From Brevinema_A sp051647535 (GTDB lineage: Bacteria > Spirochaetota > Brevinematia > Brevinematales > Brevinemataceae): DNA of 64,000 bases. The stretch covers positions 310,001 through 374,000 of the forward strand of contig JBOFEA010000004.1 of the NCBI GenBank assembly GCA_051647535.1. The letters run 5' to 3'. The notes beneath the pieces are model-generated. The model was given only the letters and a program-made list of their open reading frames with translations. It made no database searches and was not told where the DNA came from. Of the stretch, positions 53,201 through 61,857 are shown piece by piece. Position numbers and translations under genes: made by a program. Every line of letters starts with the position of its first letter. The stretch's first letter is position 1.

Positions 53201-53678
53201 GGAAAGTCTCTCCAAAAAATACAATATCTATTGTATTGATTATCGTAGTTTTTTTCCAAAACTTAAGCTTTTTATGTATTTTATACAAAAGACACTCTCT
53301 CCAGAACAGCATTTTGGGGCTGTAATAGTTGAAGAGAGTGTCAAATATGGGGAAATTATATAACAAAATATATTTCTGAAATTTGTTTAGGATTTCTTTT
53401 TATTTGATAATAATTGAAAGAAAGTAAATAGAGATTAATTAGAAATTTGAAAAATTTTTAATTATATTAAACCGTGTTAATACGTAACACGTATAAATTA
53501 AATAATATGTAACCAATTAGCGAGAGATAAATCGATAATTTTTTTTTAGAATTATATGATTTTATTTTAACTTGATATTTAAGAAAGAGTAAAAAAGTAA
53601 TAGAAATGGAATATTCAATAGAGATATTAATAATGAATTGAAAATAGAAAATGAATGGTATTATTAAATAAAAAATAT
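53201..53678. other. Gene-free spacer between the MCP-like gene and tRNA-Val
   Basis: About 480 bases without a convincing gene, very AT-rich. It holds a two-stem hairpin at 53291-53342 and a small perfect inverted repeat at 53473-53491 (CGTGTTA-5-TAACACG). The rest shows nothing that I can name. Confidence 0.6.
53287..53342 (-). ncRNA. Two-stem hairpin, candidate leader RNA or terminator
   Basis: GACACTCTCT (53291-53300) pairs perfectly with AGAGAGTGTC (53333-53342); inside it ACAGC (53306-53310) pairs with GCTGT (53319-53323). On the minus strand it is followed by TTTTG, then by the MCP-like gene about 87 bases on. It may end an upstream transcript (tRNA-Val side) or be the leader of the MCP gene. 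The class is unknown. Confidence 0.35.
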
Positions 53679-53753
53679 TGGGGATTGTAGGAATCGAACC
53701 TACGACCCCCTGCTTGTAAGGCAGGTGCTCTAGACCAACTGAGCTAAACCCCC
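53679..53753 (-). tRNA. tRNA-Val (anticodon TAC)
   Basis: 75 bases on the minus strand, beginning GGGGGTTTAGCTCAGTTGG. The anticodon stem-loop reads CTGCCTTACAAGCAG, giving TAC for valine. The T loop GGTTCGATTCC is standard. The acceptor stem GGGGGTT/AATCCCC has one G-U pair and the discriminator is A; CCA is not encoded. It lies about 50 bases downstream of rpe in the same direction, so it may be cotranscribed. Confidence 0.97.
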
Positions 53754-53803
53754 AATAAGATTAATAGATTATAACATTTAATTTTATGTTTGTCAATAGT
53801 TAT

Positions 53804-54445
53804 TTATAATAATTCACAAAAAAGTGTTTCAGGGGCAGGATCTTTAAAGAATCCGCCTCCCATAACAAACCAATCTAATCCTGCTTGTTTTAATTGATGT
53901 ATATTTTGTCTGGTAATTCCGCCGTCAGCTTCGATAATCAGACGGGATCCAAATAATTCTCGAGCTTTCTTTATTCTATCAAGAGATTCCGGGATGAATG
54001 GTTGGAGTGAAAATCCTGGTTCAACACTCATAATTAATAATAAATCCATGACAGGTAAAAATTCTTCTGCAACAGAAATAGGTGTTGATGGTTTTAAGGA
54101 TAAGCCTGCTTTGATATTACAGTCTTGAATTTTTTTTAATATAGAATAAACTAATTCTTTTGAACCGGCTTCATAATGGATTGTTAAACTTTCAGGCTTA
54201 AGTTCCAAATATCGTTCCCAATTTCCGGGAAGTTCTATCATAAGATGAATATCAGCTTTAATATTAGGGTAAGACTGCATAATATGCTCAACAAACAAAG
54301 GACCAAAAGACAGATTGGGAACAAAATGATTATCCATAATATCAAAATGAATCATTGTTATTCCGGCTTGGGTTATTTGTTTCATTGTTGATGCTGTATC
54401 TGCAAAATTTCCTGCGAAGATAGAGGGTAAAATATTAATGGCCAT
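53804..54445 (-). CDS. rpe: Ribulose-phosphate 3-epimerase
   Basis: Interconverts ribulose 5-phosphate and xylulose 5-phosphate. 213 residues, TIM barrel. Motifs LPSIFAGNFADT, HFDIMDNHFVPNLSFGP with the metal-binding His and Asp, ADIHLMIELP, SVEPGFSLQPF, and IEADGGIT are in order. Its start overlaps the PASTA protein gene by 11 bases. Near the end of a gene run of PASTA, fmt, def, mnmA and fliO-like genes. Confidence 0.97.
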   Translation of the reverse strand: MAINILPSIFAGNFADTASTMKQITQAGITMIHFDIMDNHFVPNLSFGPLFVEHIMQSYPNIKADIHLMIELPGNWERYLELKPESLTIHYEAGSKELVYSILKKIQDCNIKAGLSLKPSTPISVAEEFLPVMDLLLIMSVEPGFSLQPFIPESLDRIKKARELFGSRLIIEADGGITRQNIHQLKQAGLDWFVMGGGFFKDPAPETLFCELL

Positions 54446-55610
54446 ACTGTTTCTTGCCTATAGGTTGTTCATTTTCATACAATGTGACGGATGCTTGTCC
54501 ATACGCTTTGAAAATTCTTACAATTAATGATCCTTCACCGCCGCTTCGTTCATAAATTATTCTTGAACGGCCAAGATCATCTTCTAATACGGCTTTGTAT
54601 ACTTTCGCTGTTGGAAGATTTTCAAACTCTTGTGTATTATCTTCATTAATATTTGTTTCAGAGTCTTGGGTTGATGCTGTATTGTTTTTAGGAATTCTGC
54701 AACTGAAAATGTACCATTTAAGGTGTTCTCTTTCTGCCGAATCACTGGTATACAGTCCTGCTGTAAGAATAATACTACTGTTTTTCAATATCAATTCTCC
54801 AGGAGGAATATTTTGTTCCAATATCAATCCGTCGTCAGAAATGGAACTGACATTTGTAGTAATAATAATGGGGGTAATTCTATTGTTTATCAGTATTGTT
54901 GCAGCAAATTCTAACGGATGTCTTGTAAAATCATCCAAGCTGTATTGAGTATTATCTGTTTGTGCGTTTATTGTTAAAATCAAAGGTATATCTCGGCTTA
55001 CTTTGGAATTGGGGTGTTTATCCAAAGCCAGTACGGTATTTTCGTTGCTGTCTGTTTCGGAAACTGTTTGGATACTAAAAGGAATATGTTGTTCTTCCAA
55101 AATTTTTAACGCATTTTCTTTTGTTAAACCGCATAATGACGGAACAATATAAAGATCTTTCCCCAAACTTATAACTAATGTCACTGTACGACCTTGTCTG
55201 GAAATCATTTTTGGAGCGGGTATTTGTTTGATTACGGTGTAGGGTTCAAATTTATCACAATAACGCATTTCCAAGTTAATTTTAAGATTTTCGGAATTAA
55301 GAATTTTCACACTGTCCATAATATTTTTATGTTCAACATCCGGAATTCTGATAATGGGCTTTCCTAATTTAACAATAGAAAATGAAATTAAAAATATTAA
55401 GGCAATTGCTGTAAATACCAATCCTAAGGTAAAAAATAAAAATCTTACTAATTTTTCGTGTTCAGAAGGATTTTCAGGAATAAGTAAGTCCATCCAAGCC
55501 TCTTTAGTATGAATTCTTTTTAAGAAATCAATAAAAATTAGAGCTTGCTTTTTGATATTGAAAAATAAATTTTTTGAAAAATGATGTATTTTCATTAGCT
55601 TTTTTTTCAT
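54435..55610 (-). CDS. Membrane-anchored PASTA-domain protein without a kinase domain
   Basis: 391 residues: a basic cytoplasmic N terminus (about 1-60), one membrane segment (about 60-85), then three PASTA modules (about 88-150, 150-215, 215-290, with VPSLCGLTKENALKILEE typical of one) and a variable C-terminal domain with YERSGGEGSLIVRIF. PASTA binds peptidoglycan. In many bacteria it is fused to a Ser/Thr kinase; here no kinase domain is present. Cotranscribed with fmt and def upstream and rpe downstream. Confidence 0.9.
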   Translation of the reverse strand: MKKKLMKIHHFSKNLFFNIKKQALIFIDFLKRIHTKEAWMDLLIPENPSEHEKLVRFLFFTLGLVFTAIALIFLISFSIVKLGKPIIRIPDVEHKNIMDSVKILNSENLKINLEMRYCDKFEPYTVIKQIPAPKMISRQGRTVTLVISLGKDLYIVPSLCGLTKENALKILEEQHIPFSIQTVSETDSNENTVLALDKHPNSKVSRDIPLILTINAQTDNTQYSLDDFTRHPLEFAATILINNRITPIIITTNVSSISDDGLILEQNIPPGELILKNSSIILTAGLYTSDSAEREHLKWYIFSCRIPKNNTASTQDSETNINEDNTQEFENLPTAKVYKAVLEDDLGRSRIIYERSGGEGSLIVRIFKAYGQASVTLYENEQPIGKKQYGH

Positions 55611-55625
55611 TATAAGATTCCTGTT

Positions 55626-56573
55626 TTAAGTATTTGGTTGAGGAAATAACATTCCGGTTTTGAGTTTGAATCCGTTTGCGAAATCTTTTCCGGATAATGG
55701 TTTTTTCCCAGAAATTTGGAGGGATTTAAGTAGAATACTGCTTTGTTCAAAACAACTGACTACTATTCCTTCATTATTGATTTCGAGAATTATTCCTTCT
55801 TGACTGTTGTTGCAGATATCACTTTCACAGCAGTCTACTATTTTTATATTTCCTAAGTTGGATTCTAAGAAAACTCCGGGTCTGATGGATAAGGCTCTAA
55901 ATGTATTCACAATTTCTGATGCGGACATGGAGAAAAATACAAAACCATCTTCTTTTGTAATTAGTTTAGTATAAGTTGCCTGTGAATGGTCTTGAGGAGT
56001 AGATTTTGCTGTTCCGAATTCGAGTTTTCGGACACATTGGCTGAGAAGCTCTGATCCATCTTCTGCTAATTTATTTTCTAAACTGCTATAAGTATCTTCT
56101 GGAGCAATGTTTACGAAGCTTTGTTCAATGATATCCCCTTCATCCATTTTTTCTGTAATAAACTGAACGGTATTGCCTGTTAACGTATCACCTCTCCATA
56201 ATGCAAATTGAATAGGTGCTGCACCTCGTAATTTTGGCAGAAGGGATGCATGAAGATTTATAGTATTTAGCCTAGGAATAGAAATCATATCTTTTGGTAT
56301 TATTTTGCCGTAAGATACGATAATATGAAGATCAGCATTCAGGTTGCGGAGTTCTTCGTAAAATTCGGTATTATTTTTCAGCTTTGAAGGCTGTAGCACA
56401 GGAATTCCATGTTGCAAAGCAATGTCTTTTACCGGATTGATCCGTATCTGCTTTAATCCTCTGCCGACCATACTGTCCGGAGCTGTTACCAGTCCACAAA
56501 CTTCCCAATGTTTTATTATTTCCTTGAATGGTTTAACGGAAAAATCACTATTTCCAAAAAATACTATTTTCAA
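55626..56573 (-). CDS. fmt: Methionyl-tRNA formyltransferase
   Basis: Formylates initiator Met-tRNA. 315 residues. FGNSDFSVKPF at the N terminus, then the catalytic segment NLHASLLPKLRGAAPIQ and ITEKMDEGDII with the catalytic Asp. The C-terminal OB-like domain follows. The start codon is TTG (56571-56573 on the plus strand as CAA), with GAGGA six bases before it. Def lies directly upstream, a usual pair because deformylase removes what Fmt adds. Confidence 0.97.
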   Translation of the reverse strand: MKIVFFGNSDFSVKPFKEIIKHWEVCGLVTAPDSMVGRGLKQIRINPVKDIALQHGIPVLQPSKLKNNTEFYEELRNLNADLHIIVSYGKIIPKDMISIPRLNTINLHASLLPKLRGAAPIQFALWRGDTLTGNTVQFITEKMDEGDIIEQSFVNIAPEDTYSSLENKLAEDGSELLSQCVRKLEFGTAKSTPQDHSQATYTKLITKEDGFVFFSMSASEIVNTFRALSIRPGVFLESNLGNIKIVDCCESDICNNSQEGIILEINNEGIVVSCFEQSSILLKSLQISGKKPLSGKDFANGFKLKTGMLFPQPNT

Positions 56574-56595
56574 TCATTCCTCAATTTTATATAAA

Positions 56596-57141
56596 TTACT
56601 CTAAAATTTTTGGTAGAGAGTTTTTATTTTGTTCTAAAATACTGTTTATTAGTCTTTTGTTTACTTCCATATCCGAAGTGGAAAAATAATCAATAAATAA
56701 TTTGCCATGGAGATGGTCGTATTCGTGTTGAAGGCACCGTGCGAATAATCCGGATGCTTCTATTGTTCTCAATGTTCCTGAAGGAATTAATCCTTTCATT
56801 TTTATTTTTACGGAACGGCTGATATTTCCGTGTACTTCGGGAAAAGACAAACACCCTTCTTGTTCCGAAGCGGTATTTTTTGAAGAATAAATTATTTCAG
56901 GATTGATAAAAACAACTTTACATGAAAGATACTTTCGTTCTGCTAAGATCGAAAGGTCTGCTATAAATATTTGTTTTGATATTCCGATTTGAGGAGCGGC
57001 TAATCCTAATCCTTTAGCGTATTTGAGAGTATCTTTGAGATCAGTAATGATTTCAAGAATCTCGGAATCTATTTGTTCGACCGGATCTGCAGGCATTCTC
57101 AATGCGGGATGTCCATAGCTGACTATTTGTCTCACAGCCAT
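56596..57141 (-). CDS. def: Peptide deformylase
   Basis: Removes the N-formyl group from new proteins. 181 residues. The three family motifs are GLGLAAPQIG, EGCLSFPE (metal Cys) and QHEYDHLHG (metal His and catalytic Glu). Standard length. A GAGGAAG site lies before ATG. 22 bases before fmt in the same direction. Confidence 0.98.
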   Translation of the reverse strand: MAVRQIVSYGHPALRMPADPVEQIDSEILEIITDLKDTLKYAKGLGLAAPQIGISKQIFIADLSILAERKYLSCKVVFINPEIIYSSKNTASEQEGCLSFPEVHGNISRSVKIKMKGLIPSGTLRTIEASGLFARCLQHEYDHLHGKLFIDYFSTSDMEVNKRLINSILEQNKNSLPKILE

Positions 57142-57181
57142 AATATATTCTTCCTCAACTTTTAAATATATTTTTTATGGT

Positions 57182-58285
57182 TTATAATAATTCAGTTTCA
57201 ATTATTTTTCCGGCAGCATATATAAAATCATTACGATAGAATACAGCATATTGTCCCGGAGTGACGATTTCTTGAGGTTCCGACAACATAACTTGTATGG
57301 TATCTTGATTGATAAATGTGATATCCGCCGGAATTCTAGCAGAACGATATCTTGTTTGAACAAGCCACGTTCCTTCAGTAAAAGATTTTGAAAAAATATT
57401 TAAGTCGCTTACTTTAAACATGTTGGATTTTGGTTTTTCGCCTAAGTAAATTTTGTTATTATCCGCATCTATTTTTCTGACAAAAACTTTTTTTCCGATT
57501 GATGTTTCTAATCCTCTTCGTTGTCCTAGTGCGTAAAATGCAGCTCCTTTGTGTTGTCCGATAATATTATTATCTAAAATCATGTCGCCGGGATAATTTT
57601 GGACACCGTGTTCTTTTAGGTATTCACGGTAATCATTGTCAATAAAACAAACATCTTGGCTTTCTGATTTGGAACTGCTTATCGGAAGATCGGAATTATC
57701 AATAATTGCTCTTATTTCGCTTTTTTCTTTATCTGCTAAAGGAAACATCAAATATTGTAAATATTCAGGTTTTAGAAAGCTTAAAAAGTACGACTGATCT
57801 TTGCGGAGATCTTTACCAGATTTTAAAAGATATTCTCCATTGACGCATTCAATTCCGGTATAATGACCCATAGCAACATAATCCGCTCCATTTTTTAGTG
57901 CAAATTCTATCAAAGCCCCCATTTTTACAAATCTATTGCAGAGTATACAGGGATTAGGAGTTTCTCCTTTTAAGTAGCTCTGAATAAACGGTTGTTTTAC
58001 TTCTTGAGCAAATATTTCTGTAAGATCCAATGTTATATGAGAAATTCCTAAATTATAGCATATATCTTTGGCAATAAGAACTTCTTCAGAAGAACAACAC
58101 TTTCTGCTTGATTTTTGTGAAAGAATTTGTTTCCCAAAACTTTTAGGTGCATCTTTTCCTAAGCCTACAAACGTCACTCCTGTGACTTGAAATCCTTGAT
58201 CGACTAAAAGCTGCGCTGCTGCAGAACTGTCAATACCTCCGCTCATTCCAATAAATACATGCTTTGGAGTATGTTCGTGTTTCAT
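57182..58285 (-). CDS. mnmA: tRNA-specific 2-thiouridylase MnmA
   Basis: Puts sulfur on U34 of Lys, Glu and Gln tRNAs. 367 residues. The PP-loop GMSGGIDSSAAAQLL (about 13-27) binds ATP. The first catalytic cysteine is in NPCILCNR and the second in SQDVCFID. A tRNA-binding middle domain and a C-terminal beta barrel follow. GAGAG precedes ATG. In the same direction as def, 40 bases apart. Confidence 0.97.
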   Translation of the reverse strand: MKHEHTPKHVFIGMSGGIDSSAAAQLLVDQGFQVTGVTFVGLGKDAPKSFGKQILSQKSSRKCCSSEEVLIAKDICYNLGISHITLDLTEIFAQEVKQPFIQSYLKGETPNPCILCNRFVKMGALIEFALKNGADYVAMGHYTGIECVNGEYLLKSGKDLRKDQSYFLSFLKPEYLQYLMFPLADKEKSEIRAIIDNSDLPISSSKSESQDVCFIDNDYREYLKEHGVQNYPGDMILDNNIIGQHKGAAFYALGQRRGLETSIGKKVFVRKIDADNNKIYLGEKPKSNMFKVSDLNIFSKSFTEGTWLVQTRYRSARIPADITFINQDTIQVMLSEPQEIVTPGQYAVFYRNDFIYAAGKIIETELL

Positions 58286-58299
58286 GAATACTCTCGATA

Positions 58300-58896
58300 T
58301 TATTTTTGTTTTAATTTATCGATTTGATCTCTTAGAAACTCTAATGCTTTCTTAGCTTTTCCTTCGGGAAGCTGTTCTAACAAATCAATAAATTTTACAT
58401 TTTGAGGAAGGGATGTGCTTCTGTTTAGTTCAATGAAATCAATTGCTTCTTGATCGGTAATTTTATCAAGAAGTCTTATTCCATCTGGAGACAGCGATGT
58501 TAAATAATACAAATTACCTAGCTTTGCTACCAAAAAGTAAACCCCGGCTCCTGCAGGAACGGTAGCTAATATTTCAATGATATTTTCTCCGGTAGATGGA
58601 AGTACATTTTTTCTAAAGAAAAATTTAATAATCACCCATGTCAGTAATCCCAGCATTCCAGTAATGAGCATAATTCTTAATAATATAAAAATACCGGATT
58701 CTTGTTCAGGTTCAACAATAGTGTTATTAGTTCCGGTATAAAAAGCGTCAAGGAATCCCGGATTGTTGGAATCTGAAGTATTTGATATGTTTTCAAGTAC
58801 GTTTTCTGTCTGTATATTAGAAACTTCAACAGCTTCTTGTGTATGTGTTTCCGAGGTTGTTAATAAGAATAAAAAAATGATATACAATATTTTCAT
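58300..58896 (-). CDS. fliO: FliO-like flagellar export membrane protein
   Basis: 198 residues. A signal-like N terminus (about 1-18) and an Asn/Glu/Thr-rich periplasmic linker are followed by one membrane segment (about 70-92) and a cytoplasmic domain beginning with ENIIEILATVPAGAGVYFLVAKLGN, a pattern of FliO (the cited piece is a run of family positions). FliO aids assembly of the FliP/Q/R export gate. The other export genes are not here. First gene of the minus-strand run to rpe. Confidence 0.75.
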   Translation of the reverse strand: MKILYIIFLFLLTTSETHTQEAVEVSNIQTENVLENISNTSDSNNPGFLDAFYTGTNNTIVEPEQESGIFILLRIMLITGMLGLLTWVIIKFFFRKNVLPSTGENIIEILATVPAGAGVYFLVAKLGNLYYLTSLSPDGIRLLDKITDQEAIDFIELNRSTSLPQNVKFIDLLEQLPEGKAKKALEFLRDQIDKLKQK

Positions 58897-59093
58897 GATA
58901 AATAATCATATTATAAAAATGTCGATATGTCAATGTTTGTCTTTTTGCTCTATGTATTTTTATCTTTGTTTTTAATGCTTTTCTTGTTTCAATATCAAGA
59001 ATTTATTTTTTTTTCCGAAAATACTAAAGAAGTATTTTTATTTTGATTCTTGAATATTTTTTGCTTGTTGTAATAATTATCAAGGACAGCGTT

Positions 59094-60377
59094 ATGAATA
59101 AGCTTTTTGCTTTATTTTTATATATTTTTAGTTTGATTGTGTTTATGAATTACTCGTTATTGTCGGCTCAAGAAGAATATGCTTATGATGAAGACAGTTA
59201 TTACGAAAATACAGATACTCAAAATGAAAATCCTGCTGATACTGATATTAATACTGATTCCAATACCGGTGCTGATGCAGATACTCAAAATGAAAATCCT
59301 GCTGATACTGATATTAACACTGATTCCAATACCGACGCTGATGCAGGTACTCAAAATGAAAATCCTACTAATACTGATGTTAATACTAATTCTAATACAG
59401 GTGCTGATACAAGTACTGTTTCTAGAGGTGCTGTTCCGGTATTTCAATCATACAGGCTTCCTTTTTATATTGATCCTGCCAGTCCTGAACTTCCTCCAAA
59501 TCATAAGTTGAAAAAAATACGCGGTACTGTTTGGCGAGGCAATGAATTGTACATACAAACCAATAAAGGACAGATAATTTCAAATAGATTATACCTATTT
59601 TTTGATAAAGAAACTGATGCGATTGCTTATGAGTATGTTCCTTATTACAGTACTCGGATTCCTGATGTTCCGCGAAGACGCGAGTTTATACCTTTAGTTC
59701 CTTTGCTTGCAACCAATGATTTCACGCCTGTTTCCAGTACAACGCTTACAGCACTTTCTAATCTCAACAAAGATAGAATTCCCATAGCTCCTCAAGTTCA
59801 AATTACTCCTCCTATTTTGGATTTTACTGAAGAATACGGTACAGATACTGTTCAGCAAGCTCAGGGTGTCCAAGAAGATCAAAATACAAATTCGGAGCAA
59901 GCTGTGACTGAGGATGTGACTGAAAATGTGACCGAAGCTGTACCTGATCCCGAAGAACAGGCAGTAGAACAAATCCAAGAAGAAGAATATCAAGAATATG
60001 CAGAAGGTGAATATGAAAACGTATATTCAATCAACGACGGTCTTCATTATCAAGCAACATCATTTTTTGCTCAGCAGGCATCTGAAACAACATTATTTGA
60101 TCAAAATAAATTTGCGGTAAATATAGGCGGTGAAAGAGGTGGCATCTTTGTTCATGAATCTTCCAATATTCTTACGCCTTATACGGTTATTTTTCTTTAT
60201 TTGGATAACGGAATGGCTTTGTATGAAAATAAAATTGAAAATTCATTCGATGTTCGTACTTCTTGGTCGGAAACAAGCCGACAGGCTCGTGAACTTTATG
60301 TTAATATTCTTGATAAGAAAGTCAATTTGAAGAAATTTGAAAGAGTTCAGCTTGATTTAGATTTGTTTTCGTATTAA
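59094..60377 (+). CDS. Secreted hypothetical protein with 22-residue repeats
   Basis: About 427 residues from ATG 59094 (AAGGA 7 bases before it); the frame from TTG 59043 lacks a site and would not give a signal peptide start. Signal peptide about 1-26 (ends SAQ). Residues about 41-106 are three copies of a 22-residue DTQNENPADTDINTDSNTGA-type unit. A folded beta-rich region follows, then an acidic Val/Thr/Glu/Gln linker (about 265-305), and a C-terminal domain of some 100 residues. No family recognised. Probably periplasmic or outer surface. Confidence 0.72.
   Translation: MNKLFALFLYIFSLIVFMNYSLLSAQEEYAYDEDSYYENTDTQNENPADTDINTDSNTGADADTQNENPADTDINTDSNTDADAGTQNENPTNTDVNTNSNTGADTSTVSRGAVPVFQSYRLPFYIDPASPELPPNHKLKKIRGTVWRGNELYIQTNKGQIISNRLYLFFDKETDAIAYEYVPYYSTRIPDVPRRREFIPLVPLLATNDFTPVSSTTLTALSNLNKDRIPIAPQVQITPPILDFTEEYGTDTVQQAQGVQEDQNTNSEQAVTEDVTENVTEAVPDPEEQAVEQIQEEEYQEYAEGEYENVYSINDGLHYQATSFFAQQASETTLFDQNKFAVNIGGERGGIFVHESSNILTPYTVIFLYLDNGMALYENKIENSFDVRTSWSETSRQARELYVNILDKKVNLKKFERVQLDLDLFSY
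59214..59411. repeat. 66-base coding tandem repeat, three copies
   Basis: Copies at 59214-59279, 59280-59345 and 59346-59411. The first two are nearly the same and the third more diverged. Each gives 22 residues, in frame, in the secreted protein. Confidence 0.9.
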
Positions 60378-60428
60378 ATTAAAAAAAGATAGGTCTTCTT
60401 TGTTAGTGTTTTTATCTTGGGAGCGGAA

Positions 60429-61841
60429 ATGACAAAAAATAATCGCAAATCTGCCGGATTAGAATCTAACTTTAGTATTGTTGATAAGTTTGAAGAAGTG
60501 ATTAGAGGGCAGATTGCTTATGCTGAAAGTCTTGTAGCCCAGCGTGCTTGGAGTAAGCTCCGAACCTTTCTTCATCAATCCGATCCTCATGAAGTTGCTT
60601 CTATTATAGAATCTTTAAATAAAACTGATAGTATTATTGCATTTCGATTGTTGGATGAAAATATAGCTGCAGCTGTATTTATGAATTTGGATTCCGAACA
60701 ACAGGAGAAACTGCTCTATGCTTTTTCTGATAGTGAAGCCGGATCCATTCTCACAGCAATGGATCCGGATGATAGAACATCTCTTTTAGGAGAGCTTCCT
60801 TCTACGCTAGTTACTAAACTTCTTAAACTTCTTCCTATACAGGAACGAAAAATAGCTAATACACTATTAAATTATCCAGAATCTTCTGCCGGTCGGATTA
60901 TGACGCCGCAGTTTGTTGCATTATCTCCTGATCTTACAGCAATGGAAGCCTTATCCTTAATCAAGGTTCAAGCTCTTCAAAAAGAAACAATTTATACTTG
61001 TTATGTGGTGGATGATGCAGGAACATTAATTGGATCGATAAATTTAGCGGATGTTATTCTTGCACCTGAAAAGCAACGGATTAAAGAATTCATGAAAGAA
61101 CATCCTATTTCTGCATCTACTCATACAAGCCGTGAAGAAGCTGCTAGACTTATCGGTTATTATGATTTGATTTCTCTTCCAATTACAGATACGTATCAAC
61201 GATTAGTCGGAATTATTACCCACGATGATGTACTCGATATTATTCACAAAGAAACAACGGAAGATTTTCATCGATTTACAGGGATTAATCCTGCAGAAAT
61301 CAGTTATCTTTCCGGTTCTTTAATATCTTTGGTTCTTAACAGATCGGTATGGGTTGTTCTTTTGCTTTTGCTTGCGGGATTTTCTCAAGATATTCTTCTT
61401 CGTTATGGAGAAATGATGCACAAATATTGGATGGAATTGTCATTATTTTTTACGGTTTTGGTTGGTGTTGGAGGAAATATTGGTAGTCAGTCTTCAATTT
61501 TGGTTATTCGAGGTCTAGCTACCGGTGAATTGAATGATAAAAATACGTGGCATTTGTTTATGCGGGCATTGTTAAGTGGTTTGTTAATGGGAATATTACT
61601 GGCTTTAGTTTTGTTGCTTAGGATTTTTATTTTTCATACCGGAAAAGATGTTCAATGGGTTGTCACTCTTTCTATGGTGATTTTAGTTACGGTGTCTAAT
61701 TTGCTTGGAGCTCTTTTGCCCTTGTTTCTTAAAAAAATCAATATAGATCCGGCAGTGGTCTCTGCTCCTTTAATTTCAACATTAATGGATTTGGGTGGAT
61801 TGATTATTTATTTGGAAATAGCCCGTCATTTTTTGTATTAG
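60429..61841 (+). CDS. mgtE: Magnesium transporter MgtE
   Basis: Gated Mg2+ channel. About 470 residues from ATG 60429 (GGGAGCGG upstream). N domain (about 25-150) of helical MgtE_N type with DPHEVASIIESL, a CBS pair (about 155-275) with PESSAGRIMTPQFV, and a five-helix membrane part (about 305-470) that starts with LVLNRSVWVVLL and has GGNIGSQSSILVIRGLATGE and PAVVSAPLISTLMDLGG. 51 bases after the secreted repeat protein. Confidence 0.96.
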   Translation: MTKNNRKSAGLESNFSIVDKFEEVIRGQIAYAESLVAQRAWSKLRTFLHQSDPHEVASIIESLNKTDSIIAFRLLDENIAAAVFMNLDSEQQEKLLYAFSDSEAGSILTAMDPDDRTSLLGELPSTLVTKLLKLLPIQERKIANTLLNYPESSAGRIMTPQFVALSPDLTAMEALSLIKVQALQKETIYTCYVVDDAGTLIGSINLADVILAPEKQRIKEFMKEHPISASTHTSREEAARLIGYYDLISLPITDTYQRLVGIITHDDVLDIIHKETTEDFHRFTGINPAEISYLSGSLISLVLNRSVWVVLLLLLAGFSQDILLRYGEMMHKYWMELSLFFTVLVGVGGNIGSQSSILVIRGLATGELNDKNTWHLFMRALLSGLLMGILLALVLLLRIFIFHTGKDVQWVVTLSMVILVTVSNLLGALLPLFLKKINIDPAVVSAPLISTLMDLGGLIIYLEIARHFLY

Positions 61842-61857
61842 AAAAATCAACTAAATA

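Noticed and set aside
53148..53363. A 71-codon frame on the plus strand over the 5' end of the MCP-like gene and its leader
   Set aside because: It is antisense to the MCP start for a part and covers the hairpin; no ribosome site and no protein-like composition.
53345..53678. A large structured RNA (RNase P, tmRNA or SRP RNA) in the spacer
   Set aside because: None of the conserved core sequences of those RNAs is seen, and the region is far too AT-rich for a stable fold.
59157..59511. Antisense and alternate-frame ORFs across the 66-base repeat
   Set aside because: Repeats of a period divisible by three keep all frames open; low-complexity Ile/Ser products have no support.
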